A stretch of DNA of 6,580 bases from Myxococcota bacterium (GTDB taxonomy: Bacteria > Myxococcota > Polyangia > GCA-2747355 > JAKLHH01): positions 1 through 6,580 of the forward strand of contig JAKLHH010000438.1 in assembly GCA_022710245.1 (NCBI GenBank), written 5' to 3'. Position numbers and translations under genes: made by a program. Positions 1 to 4,832 of the stretch are shown piece by piece (positions within the stretch are counted from its first letter, which is position 1; each line of letters starts with the position of its first letter). The notes beneath the pieces were generated by a model. That model had not been told where the DNA came from, searched no databases, and saw only the letters and a list, made by a program, of their open reading frames with translations.

Positions 1-181
1 CGGCGGCGTGACCGCGCTCGCGTGCAAGAAGGACTACCCGGTCTTCGTCGAGGAGCTGATCGAGGCGCACCCGCTCGTCGCGGTCTCGGCGGGCGTGCGC
101 GGCACCCAGCTCCTCCTCGCGCCCGCCGACTACCTGCGCGCGACCGGCGCTCGCCTCTGCGCCATCGCGCGCGACAAGTGA
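1..181 (+). CDS. ybaK: YbaK/EbsC-family Cys-tRNA(Pro) deacylase, C-terminal part (5' end outside the window)
   Basis: Partial gene read in the frame starting at base 2; 59 residues remain before the TGA at 179-181. Enzymes of this family act in the cytoplasm and hydrolyse cysteine mischarged onto tRNA(Pro), a translation-fidelity role. The visible segment follows the family's C-terminal half as I know it from E. coli YbaK: it opens with GGVTAL followed by a KK pair (compare GGISPL..KK), then a proposed strand, then AGVRGTQLLLAP (compare GGKRGLDIELAA), and ends in a helix with CAIARDK (compare ADIARRD). The conserved lysine and other N-terminal active-site residues lie outside the window, so catalytic competence cannot be judged. 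The stop codon overlaps the GTG of the next gene in a GTGA arrangement, which suggests translational coupling. A related aminoacyl-tRNA editing protein (ProXp-type) is the main alternative. Confidence 0.82.
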   Translation, partial: GGVTALACKKDYPVFVEELIEAHPLVAVSAGVRGTQLLLAPADYLRATGARLCAIARDK

Positions 182-1074
182 CCCGCGTGGCCTACGCGCC
201 GCTCAGCGTCCACCTCGTGCTGCTGGTCGTGCAGCTGATCTTCGGGGTGAACCACGTCGTCGCCAAGGCAGTGCTCGCGCGCGTGCCGCCGCTCGCCGTG
301 GCCGGGCTGCGCGCGCTGGTGGCGACGCCGCTCCTCCTCGGCCTCGGCTGGTGGCGCGATCGCCGGCTCCCCGCGCGTCGACAGCTCCCGATGCTCGCGG
401 TGCTCGGCCTGACCGGGGTCTTCGCCAACCAGGTGCTCTTCATCGAGGGGCTGAAGCGAAGCACCGCGACGAACGCCGCCATCCTGCAGCTCTCCATCCC
501 CGCCTTCGCGGTCGCGGTCTCGCTCCTGCTGCGCGTCGAGCGGGTCTCCGCCTCGCGCATCGCCGGCGTGGCGCTGGCCATCGCTGGTGCTGTGGCGATG
601 CTGCGGCCCTCGCAGCTCGTCCTCGGAGGCGAGGCGCTGATCGGCAACCTGCTGCTCCTCGCGAACTGTCTCAGCTACGCTTGCTTCCTCGTCCTGCAGC
701 GGCCCCTCCTCGCCGAGCTCCCCTGGCGGACCATGATCGGCTGGGCCTTCGCCTTCGGCGGCGGCGCGGTGCTCGCGTTGAGCGCGCCCTCCCTCCTCGC
801 GCTGCCCGTCTCGTCGCTGCCGGCGCGCACCTGGGGCGGCCTCGCTTACATCGTGATCTGCGCCACCGCAGTCGGCTACCTGCTGAACACCTGGGCCGTG
901 CAGCGCTCCTCGCCGGTCACCGCCGCGGTCTACATCACCGCGCAGCCCGTGGTCGCCACCGCGCTCGCGGTGCTGCTCCTGGGAGAGACGCCTGGCGTCG
1001 GCGAGGCGGTGGGCTTCGTCCTCATCGTGGCGGGGCTGGCGCTGGTCCATCGCGGCCAGCCCGAGCCGCGCTGA
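178..1074 (+). CDS. EamA/DMT-family 10-TM permease
   Basis: 298-residue integral inner-membrane protein of the drug/metabolite transporter superfamily. It shows the usual duplicated five-helix EamA layout: the first repeat spans about residues 10-142 and the second about 153-291. The first repeat has a family-like stretch near 22-34 (FGVNHVVAKAVL) and an ATNAAILQLSIPAF segment near 97-110. The second closes with the characteristic run from VTAAVYITAQPVVATALA through LLLGE to GLALV (about 247-290). Length matches the family norm of about 300. I place the start at GTG 178, overlapping the upstream stop by 4 bp, because the first helix begins about ten residues later; GTG 187 is a possible alternative. 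The frame stays open further upstream, but that part is arginine-rich and runs antisense to good sense in the upstream gene's frame. The substrate cannot be told from sequence; family members export amino acids, metabolites or drugs. Expression is probably coupled to the upstream deacylase gene. Confidence 0.9.
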   Translation: MTRVAYAPLSVHLVLLVVQLIFGVNHVVAKAVLARVPPLAVAGLRALVATPLLLGLGWWRDRRLPARRQLPMLAVLGLTGVFANQVLFIEGLKRSTATNAAILQLSIPAFAVAVSLLLRVERVSASRIAGVALAIAGAVAMLRPSQLVLGGEALIGNLLLLANCLSYACFLVLQRPLLAELPWRTMIGWAFAFGGGAVLALSAPSLLALPVSSLPARTWGGLAYIVICATAVGYLLNTWAVQRSSPVTAAVYITAQPVVATALAVLLLGETPGVGEAVGFVLIVAGLALVHRGQPEPR

Positions 1075-1099
1075 GCGCGGTCGCGCGCGGCGCCGTCGC

Positions 1100-1114
1100 C
1101 GCCCACAGTGGGCG
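1100..1114. promoter_or_regulatory. Perfect 15-nt palindrome, possible protein-binding site
   Basis: CGCCCAC-A-GTGGGCG: two 7-bp arms mirror each other perfectly around a single A, 25 nt after the transporter's stop codon. Read as RNA, it could form a 5-bp stem with an ACAGT loop, but no T-run follows, so an intrinsic terminator is unlikely. It lies about 85 bp upstream of the transcription start implied by the GG-N10-GC element at 1167-1182. That spacing would suit an enhancer site for a sigma54 activator. This role is an inference. Confidence 0.35.
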
Positions 1115-1166
1115 TGTCCCTCCGTCCCCGCCGGCCGGAAGCTCTCGAAACGATGGGCCACGCGCC

Positions 1167-1182
1167 GGGCACATCGCTTGCT
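1167..1182 (+). promoter_or_regulatory. Candidate sigma54 (-24/-12) promoter
   Basis: The 16-nt sequence GGGCACATCGCTTGCT aligns without gaps to the sigma54 consensus TGGCACG-N4-TTGCW with two mismatches (first T to G, and the G after GGCAC to A). The invariant GG (1168-1169) and GC (1180-1181) are separated by exactly 10 nt. Transcription would begin near 1193, just before the GGAGGA Shine-Dalgarno at 1195-1200 and the ATG at 1207. Sigma54 promoters are abundant in Myxococcota. The match could still be chance in GC-rich DNA. Confidence 0.4.
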
Positions 1183-1185
1183 CCA

Positions 1186-1199
1186 CCTCCGCCCGGAGG
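1186..1199 (+). promoter_or_regulatory. Ribosome binding site of the small ORF, inside an inverted repeat
   Basis: GGAGGA at 1195-1200 lies six bases before ATG 1207, an optimal Shine-Dalgarno, and decides the start of the small ORF. It sits in the right arm of the inverted repeat CCTCC-GCCC-GGAGG (1186-1190 and 1195-1199). In any transcript that begins upstream of about 1186, a 5-bp GC-only stem would hide the ribosome binding site. A transcript starting at the candidate sigma54 start near 1193 would lack the left arm and leave the site open. Confidence 0.45.
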
Positions 1200-1206
1200 A
1201 CGTTCG

Positions 1207-1371
1207 ATGCTGCGTCGCGCTTCACATACCCTGGTCCCGACCCTGCACGCGTTCCTCTGTTATCTCTGCGCGCTGTGCCTGCCCTGCGGAGAGGTGGTGG
1301 TGCCGCTCCTCGTCGAGACCGCGCGCTACGCGCCGCGTCGGCTCCTCGAGCGGGTGCGGGGGGAAGTCTGA
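1207..1371 (+). CDS. Small hypothetical protein, 54 aa, probable single membrane segment, cysteine-containing
   Basis: I do not recognise this protein. The ORF encodes 54 residues from ATG 1207 to TGA 1369-1371. Supporting evidence: a strong GGAGGA Shine-Dalgarno with 6-nt spacing, a sigma54-like element upstream, and mostly G or C at third codon positions, as in the neighbouring genes. The frame stays open further upstream to GTG 1108, but ATG 1207 has by far the best start context. The product has a short basic N-terminus (MLRRASH), then a hydrophobic stretch at about residues 9-36 containing four cysteines in the segment CYLCALCLPC, then a basic amphipathic end (RYAPRRLLERVRGEV). It could be a small inner-membrane protein or a leader peptide. 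There is no lipobox and no known heavy-metal or zinc-finger signature that I can name. A chance ORF remains possible because GC-rich DNA leaves frames open. Confidence 0.45.
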   Translation: MLRRASHTLVPTLHAFLCYLCALCLPCGEVVVPLLVETARYAPRRLLERVRGEV

Positions 1372-1431
1372 TGAACCAGGCGGCGGTACAGGCCCACTGC
1401 AGTTTTCGAGATCTCCGCCTAGCCCCAGGGC

Positions 1432-1457
1432 CGAGGTGCGAGTACACTCGAGGTCCG
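1432..1457. repeat. Short direct and inverted repeats upstream of the dedA-like gene
   Basis: The region 1372-1510 has no convincing gene and lower third-position GC bias than its neighbours. Within it, CGAGGTGCG (1432-1440) recurs as CGAGGTCCG (1449-1457), a 17-bp period. Between and overlapping them lies the inverted repeat CGAGT-AC-ACTCG (1439-1450). The cluster ends about 53 bp before the GTG of the dedA-like gene, so it could be an operator. I find no good -35/-10 pair. Function is unproven. Confidence 0.25.
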
Positions 1458-1493
1458 CGCGCGGCGCGGCGACCGGGGTCAGAACGCCCGGTT

Positions 1494-1500
1494 GGAGGAG
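1494..1500 (+). promoter_or_regulatory. Ribosome binding site for the dedA-like gene
   Basis: GGAGGAG at 1494-1500 ends 10 nt before GTG 1511. Spacing is slightly long but acceptable, and it supports GTG 1511 as the start. There is no in-frame ATG before residue 83, which would cut into the conserved domain. Confidence 0.6.
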
Positions 1501-1510
1501 TCGGTTCTCG

Positions 1511-2260
1511 GTGCTCGAAGTCTTCACCTCTGCGGCCTCCGCTCACCCGGCGCTGATCGCCGGCGGTATCTTCCTCATCCTGCTCCTCTGCGGGTTCGGG
1601 CTGCCGCTCCCCGAGGACATCGTCCTCGCCTTCACCGGCTACGTGGTTTACCTGAACGTCCTGCCGCTCTGGGCGGCGATCGCCATCGGGCTCGGGGGCG
1701 TGGTGATCGGGGACAGCACCCTCTGGTGGCTCGGCCGGCGCTACGGCGGCGCCGTGATGCGGCTGCGAGGCATCCGCAACTTCCTCCCGCCGGCCAGGCT
1801 GGAGAAGATCCAGAAGGCTTACTGCAAGTACGGCACGCGCATGCTCTTCACCGCGCGCTTCACGCCAGTGATGCGGGCCGGCGTCTTCCTCTTCGCCGGG
1901 TGGGCCCGCGTCTCCTACCTGAAGTTCATCTGCACCGACGGGACCGCGGCGGTCATCTCGGTGCCGGCGATCATCGTGGTCACCTACTTCCTCGGCTCGC
2001 AGATCGACCGGGCCGTGAAGGCCATCCGCGGGGTCGAGCACTGGATCCTGATCGCGATCGGCGTCGCGGTGGTCGCCCACATCGTGCACGGGCGCGTGGT
2101 GAAGCGCCGCGAGGCGCGGGCAGCAGCGGCCGCCGGGCTCGACCCCAGCGCCCCACCTTCGATCGAGTGCCCGAAGCTCGCGGCGCAGGCCGGGGACAAG
2201 CGGGCCGAGGCGCCTGCCGAGAGTGAGCAGGCGGAGGACCGGGCGTCGTCGTTGCCGTAG
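1511..2260 (+). CDS. DedA-family (SNARE-associated/VTT domain) membrane protein
   Basis: 249-residue polytopic inner-membrane protein. DedA proteins are tied to membrane homeostasis, envelope integrity and, in some members, lipid flipping or transport. Recognisable features: an N-terminal re-entrant/TM region with GFGLPLPED (28-36, acidic E35/D36 where the family has a conserved Glu), a second hydrophobic region (53-75), and the family signature around 113-130, FTARFTPVMRAGVFLFAG, with arginines 116 and 122. Later hydrophobic segments lie at about 147-162 and 178-194. The usual proline between the second arginine and the AG pair appears replaced by a bulky hydrophobic residue (F126). After residue 195 comes a hydrophilic, Ala/Glu/Arg-rich tail of about 55 residues that I cannot assign. 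GTG 1511 is chosen because of the GGAGGAG upstream. It is separated by 139 nt from the small ORF and is probably transcribed on its own. Confidence 0.9.
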   Translation: MLEVFTSAASAHPALIAGGIFLILLLCGFGLPLPEDIVLAFTGYVVYLNVLPLWAAIAIGLGGVVIGDSTLWWLGRRYGGAVMRLRGIRNFLPPARLEKIQKAYCKYGTRMLFTARFTPVMRAGVFLFAGWARVSYLKFICTDGTAAVISVPAIIVVTYFLGSQIDRAVKAIRGVEHWILIAIGVAVVAHIVHGRVVKRREARAAAAAGLDPSAPPSIECPKLAAQAGDKRAEAPAESEQAEDRASSLP

Positions 2261-2263
2261 CAG

Positions 2264-2289
2264 GCGGGGATCCGGCGTGCATCCCCCGC
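2264..2289 (+). terminator. Terminator-like hairpin in the convergent gap
   Basis: GCGGGGAT (2264-2271) pairs with ATCCCCCGC (2281-2289) around a 9-nt loop, with one bulged C. It begins three bases after the TAG of the dedA-like gene. No clear T-tract follows on either strand, so it is not a textbook intrinsic terminator. Its place between two convergent genes still makes a role in transcript end formation plausible. The rest of the gap to 2365 shows nothing else I can support. Confidence 0.4.
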
Positions 2290-2365
2290 TCGTGTCTGAA
2301 CGGCGGTCTTCGAGGTAATCGGGGCGCTGCTCGCGTCCTGCGGTCGCTCCGCGATGAGGCGCGAA

Positions 2366-3613
2366 TCATGGCGGGACGGGATCGTGTCCAGGCTGCGTCG
2401 GCATCAGGGGGACGAACTGCTGGTTCTGCACCCACCAGAGGCAGGTGGAGGAGGAGCCGAACAGCATCCCGCTCAGGTCGACGGACCCCGAGGCGCCCTC
2501 GTAATTGATGTCGCCGCTCGCCGCCAGCTTCGCGGTGCCCTCGCTCCACGCTCCGACGCCGACCTTGTCTCCGGGCGGGGAGGCGACGGTGGCGAGCGCG
2601 GTGCCGAAGGCGTCGCGCGTCGCGCGCCCGGCGGCCACCATGGCGTAGGCCAGGAGATAGACCGCATCGTAGACACTGTCGCTGAAGTTCCCCGGCTCGC
2701 GGCCCCAGCGCCGCTGGTAGGCGCTGGCGAAGGTCTTCGCGCGCTCGTTCCACGCCGGGTTGCAGGGATCGACGACGACGAGCCGCTCGACCGCCGCGGC
2801 CGGCACCCGCGCGAGGAGCGCCGGGCTGCGCAGTAGCCCCAGCGAGACGAAGAGCGGCCGGTAGCCGGCGCCGAGGTGCTTCGCCGCCGCCTTGAGGAAG
2901 GCCGTGCCGTCCTGCAGGTGAGTGGCGAGGAAGATGACATCGGGTCGCGAGGCGAGGATCTTCTCCGCCATGAGCGCGAAGTCGTAGCTGGTGTAGTCGG
3001 CGAGCTCCGGGTAGGTGAACGGGCTGTCGCCGAGGATGTTCGACTGCTGCATCTGCTGCACGAAGGTCGCCACCACCCCCCGGGCCAGCGGATCGTCGAT
3101 GGCGAGCACCGCGACGCGGGCCTTCGCGTCCACGACGTTGCTGACGTAGGCCCCGGCGCTGGCGCCGAGCGCCACCACCGGTGGCAGCAGCGGGCTCGCC
3201 GTGGGGCTCGCCGCCGGCCCCGGCGTGAAGCTCGCCGGCGTGGTCACGAGCAGCGGGACCCCGAGGTTGGCGCCGACCACCTTCAGCGCGCCGCTCGAGC
3301 CCGAGGGTCCGACGAGCGCCACCACCCCGGCGTCGACGAGCGTCCGCGCGGCGGAGAGCGTCGACTCCGGCATGCTGCCGTCGTCGGCGGCGCGGATGGC
3401 GAGGTCGCGCTCCAGCACACCCCCGGCGTTGTTGATCTCCTCGATGGCCAGCGTGGCGGCGTCCTTCGCGGCGGGAACGTCGTCGGCGAGGGATCCGCTG
3501 AGCGGCAGGAGGAGGCCGATCTCCACTGGTGGCAGGCTACGCCTGCCGCATCCGACCAGCGCGGCGCAGACGACGAACGCGCTCAGGAGAAGCCTGGATG
3601 GAGGGTTCCGCAT
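2366..3613 (-). CDS. Lipoprotein, type 1 periplasmic binding protein (Peripla_BP_6, LivJ/amide-binding-like)
   Basis: 415-residue exported lipoprotein. The N-terminus is a lipoprotein signal: basic start (MRNPPSR), hydrophobic core, lipobox LVGC with Cys22 as the lipidation site. Residue 24 onward is mature, so an envelope-anchored periplasmic location is expected. The fold is indicated by IGLLLPLSG (32-40), DAATLAIEEINNAGGV (51-66), GVVALVGPSGSSGAL (96-110), GVPLLVTTPASFT (118-130), RPDVIFLATHLQDG (223-236), SDSVYDAVYLLAYAM (311-325) and INYEGASGSVDL (369-380), all standing where branched-chain amino acid/amide binding proteins have them. A Pro/Ala/Ser-rich insertion sits at about 130-146. 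The ligand cannot be read from sequence. No ABC permease or ATPase genes adjoin it, so it may be an orphan receptor or use a distant transporter. It follows the CvpA-like gene by 31 nt and is probably co-transcribed. Confidence 0.88.
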   Translation of the reverse strand: MRNPPSRLLLSAFVVCAALVGCGRRSLPPVEIGLLLPLSGSLADDVPAAKDAATLAIEEINNAGGVLERDLAIRAADDGSMPESTLSAARTLVDAGVVALVGPSGSSGALKVVGANLGVPLLVTTPASFTPGPAASPTASPLLPPVVALGASAGAYVSNVVDAKARVAVLAIDDPLARGVVATFVQQMQQSNILGDSPFTYPELADYTSYDFALMAEKILASRPDVIFLATHLQDGTAFLKAAAKHLGAGYRPLFVSLGLLRSPALLARVPAAAVERLVVVDPCNPAWNERAKTFASAYQRRWGREPGNFSDSVYDAVYLLAYAMVAAGRATRDAFGTALATVASPPGDKVGVGAWSEGTAKLAASGDINYEGASGSVDLSGMLFGSSSTCLWWVQNQQFVPLMPTQPGHDPVPP

Positions 3614-3618
3614 GATCG

Positions 3619-3625
3619 CCTCCCC
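3619..3625 (-). promoter_or_regulatory. Ribosome binding site of the binding-protein lipoprotein
   Basis: On the minus strand GGGGAGG (3625 to 3619) stands five bases before ATG 3613. It fixes the start directly upstream of the lipoprotein signal peptide and rules out the longer in-frame reading that extends into the preceding gene. Confidence 0.75.
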
Positions 3626-3644
3626 GAATCGAATCACAGCTGTC

Positions 3645-4757
3645 TCAGGGCTGTGGCTGGTCGCTGTAGTGCTGCACGCCGCGGCGATCCTTCCAGCGGT
3701 GAACGCGCCTCGACGGAGCGGGAGCCGCCGGCGACGGCGTGGCCGGTCGCTCGGCGGTGCGCTCCGCGCTCCCCGCACCGGTGGGCGAAGGCGTCACGCC
3801 AGGCAGGCCGCTCTGGGCCCGGAGCTGCGTCAGGATGATCGTCGCCAGGCGGTTGAAGCGCTGATCGTTCATCAGCCCGAGCAGCTCCCGCCGCTCGATG
3901 CGGCCCACCAGGTCGCGGTCGCCGAGGAGGCGCTGCACCTCGGGGTCGCGCGCGAGCGTCTGCACGGTGCGCGCGAGCGGGGCCAGCCCGGCGGCGACCT
4001 GGCGCCGCGCGTCCTCGGGGGTCAGCCCGTCGGGCGGGATGCTGACGAAGCCCGCCGCCCGCGCCGCCTCGAGGAAGCGCCGGTCCCCGGCCAGCGTGCG
4101 CACGCCAGCGCTCTCGCCCGCGCCAGCCCGGCCGCTCGCCAGCGCGCGGGCGACGCGCGGGTCCTTGAGCATCGACTGGACCCCCTCGTGATCGAGGACG
4201 GCGCCGAGCCCCTTGCTGACCGCGATCGGGTCGCCCGCGAAGCGGCCTGCCACGCCGGCCAGGGCCTCGCTGCCGCTCGCCTGGCGCGCGGCCGCCGAGA
4301 AGAGCCGCGCCGAGAGCGGTGTCGCGAGCCGCCCGGCCAGCGAGCCGCGCGCGTCGGGGAGGTCCGGCGAGAGCGCCTGCACCAGCACCAGCGCCCAGAC
4401 GATGAGCAGCGAGAAGGCAGCGCCCCAGAGCCCGCCCACCACCGCGCCGCCCACGCGGCTGGGCAGCGCGGGGGGCAGCGCCCCGCGCCGCCGCGCCCGT
4501 CGCCGCAGGATCAGCGAGACGAGGCCGACGAGGATCGGGGCGAGGAAGAAGGCGGTCATGCCGCCGAGCGGGTAGGCGAGGAGCGGCTGCAGCGAGAGGA
4601 GCGAGGCGAGGAGGTCGCCGAGCGGGCGGTAGAGCAGGTAGGCAGCCAGGTAGCCGGCGACCACGCCGAGGAGCGCGAGCACGGCCTGCAGCAGGCCGCG
4701 GCGCCAGCCGAAGTAGGCGAAGAGCGCGATGATGACGAGGCAGCCGAGGTCGATCAT
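3645..4757 (-). CDS. CvpA-family membrane protein with helical repeats and a DUF4124-like C-terminal end
   Basis: 370-residue protein, about twice the length of a plain CvpA. Residues 1-130 form the CvpA domain: the start MIDLGCLVIIALFAYFGWRRG is typical, and hydrophobic segments lie at about 5-17, 22-43, 64-84 and 105-128, with a basic loop (RRRARRRG) at 85-92. CvpA proteins are inner-membrane proteins linked to colicin V production and envelope stress; their molecular role is unclear. Residues 185-310 hold degenerate copies of a short helical motif, seen as LKDPRVARALASG, LAGDRRFLEAARAAG, LARDPEVQRLLGD and LMNDQRFNRLA. A Pro/Ser/Thr-rich linker (about 318-348) leads to RVHRWKDRRGVQHYSDQPQP, which matches the core of DUF4124 (W-x-D-x-x-G-x-x-x-Y-S-D-x-P). 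The ATG at 4757 has a weak Shine-Dalgarno; it is chosen because CvpA proteins start right before the first helix. First gene of a probable operon with the lipoprotein. Confidence 0.85.
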   Translation of the reverse strand: MIDLGCLVIIALFAYFGWRRGLLQAVLALLGVVAGYLAAYLLYRPLGDLLASLLSLQPLLAYPLGGMTAFFLAPILVGLVSLILRRRARRRGALPPALPSRVGGAVVGGLWGAAFSLLIVWALVLVQALSPDLPDARGSLAGRLATPLSARLFSAAARQASGSEALAGVAGRFAGDPIAVSKGLGAVLDHEGVQSMLKDPRVARALASGRAGAGESAGVRTLAGDRRFLEAARAAGFVSIPPDGLTPEDARRQVAAGLAPLARTVQTLARDPEVQRLLGDRDLVGRIERRELLGLMNDQRFNRLATIILTQLRAQSGLPGVTPSPTGAGSAERTAERPATPSPAAPAPSRRVHRWKDRRGVQHYSDQPQP

Positions 4758-4786
4758 GCCATACTGCTCGGTCGTGGACGCGAGCG

Positions 4787-4792
4787 ATCATA
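4787..4792 (-). promoter_or_regulatory. -10-like box for the CvpA/lipoprotein operon
   Basis: Minus-strand TATGAT (4792 to 4787) differs from TATAAT at one base and lies 29 nt upstream of the CvpA-like ATG, giving a short leader of about 20-25 nt. I see no good -35 box at 16-18 nt spacing; that space is GC-only and overlaps the palindrome at 4811-4824. It is the only AT-rich hexamer of this kind in the gap. Confidence 0.35.
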
Positions 4793-4810
4793 GCACGGCG
4801 ACGGCAGCAG

Positions 4811-4824
4811 CGGCCGCGCGGCCG
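4811..4824. promoter_or_regulatory. Perfect 14-bp palindrome in the divergent intergenic region
   Basis: CGGCCGCGCGGCCG is identical to its reverse complement. It lies between the divergently transcribed CvpA-like and pseudouridine synthase genes, 8 nt before the GTG at 4833 and about where a -35 element would be for the TATGAT box on the other strand. It could be an operator or an RNA hairpin in the leader of the plus-strand gene. Such GC palindromes also arise by chance in DNA of this composition. Confidence 0.3.
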
Positions 4825-4832
4825 GGGCCCGC

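Noticed and set aside
130..1161. Long minus-strand ORF of 343 codons opposite the EamA transporter
   Set aside because: Its product is low-complexity, rich in Arg, Glu, His and Gln. This is the usual antisense shadow of a GC-rich gene; the plus strand gives a clear transporter.
1443..1448. TACACT as a -10 box for the dedA-like gene
   Set aside because: Only four of six bases match and there is no -35 candidate at 16-18 nt; it falls inside the short inverted repeat instead.
1371..1556. 61-codon ORF on the plus strand that starts with an ATG overlapping the stop of the small ORF (TGATG), preceded by a G-rich stretch
   Set aside because: The overlap and the GGGGGGAA before it look like coupling, but third-position GC bias is lost after about base 1400, the product is Arg/Pro-rich without a recognisable feature, and it overlaps the well-supported start of the dedA-like gene by 46 bp.
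3614..3778. Longer N-terminus for the binding-protein lipoprotein, starting upstream of ATG 3613
   Set aside because: It would bury the lipoprotein signal peptide, overlap the preceding gene, and ignore the ideal GGGGAGG site at 3619-3625.
2876..3838. Long plus-strand ORFs (2876-3838 and 3201-4793) opposite the minus-strand operon
   Set aside because: They translate to Arg/Gly/His/Ala-rich sequence with no family features, while the minus strand encodes a lipoprotein and a CvpA-family protein with clear motifs.
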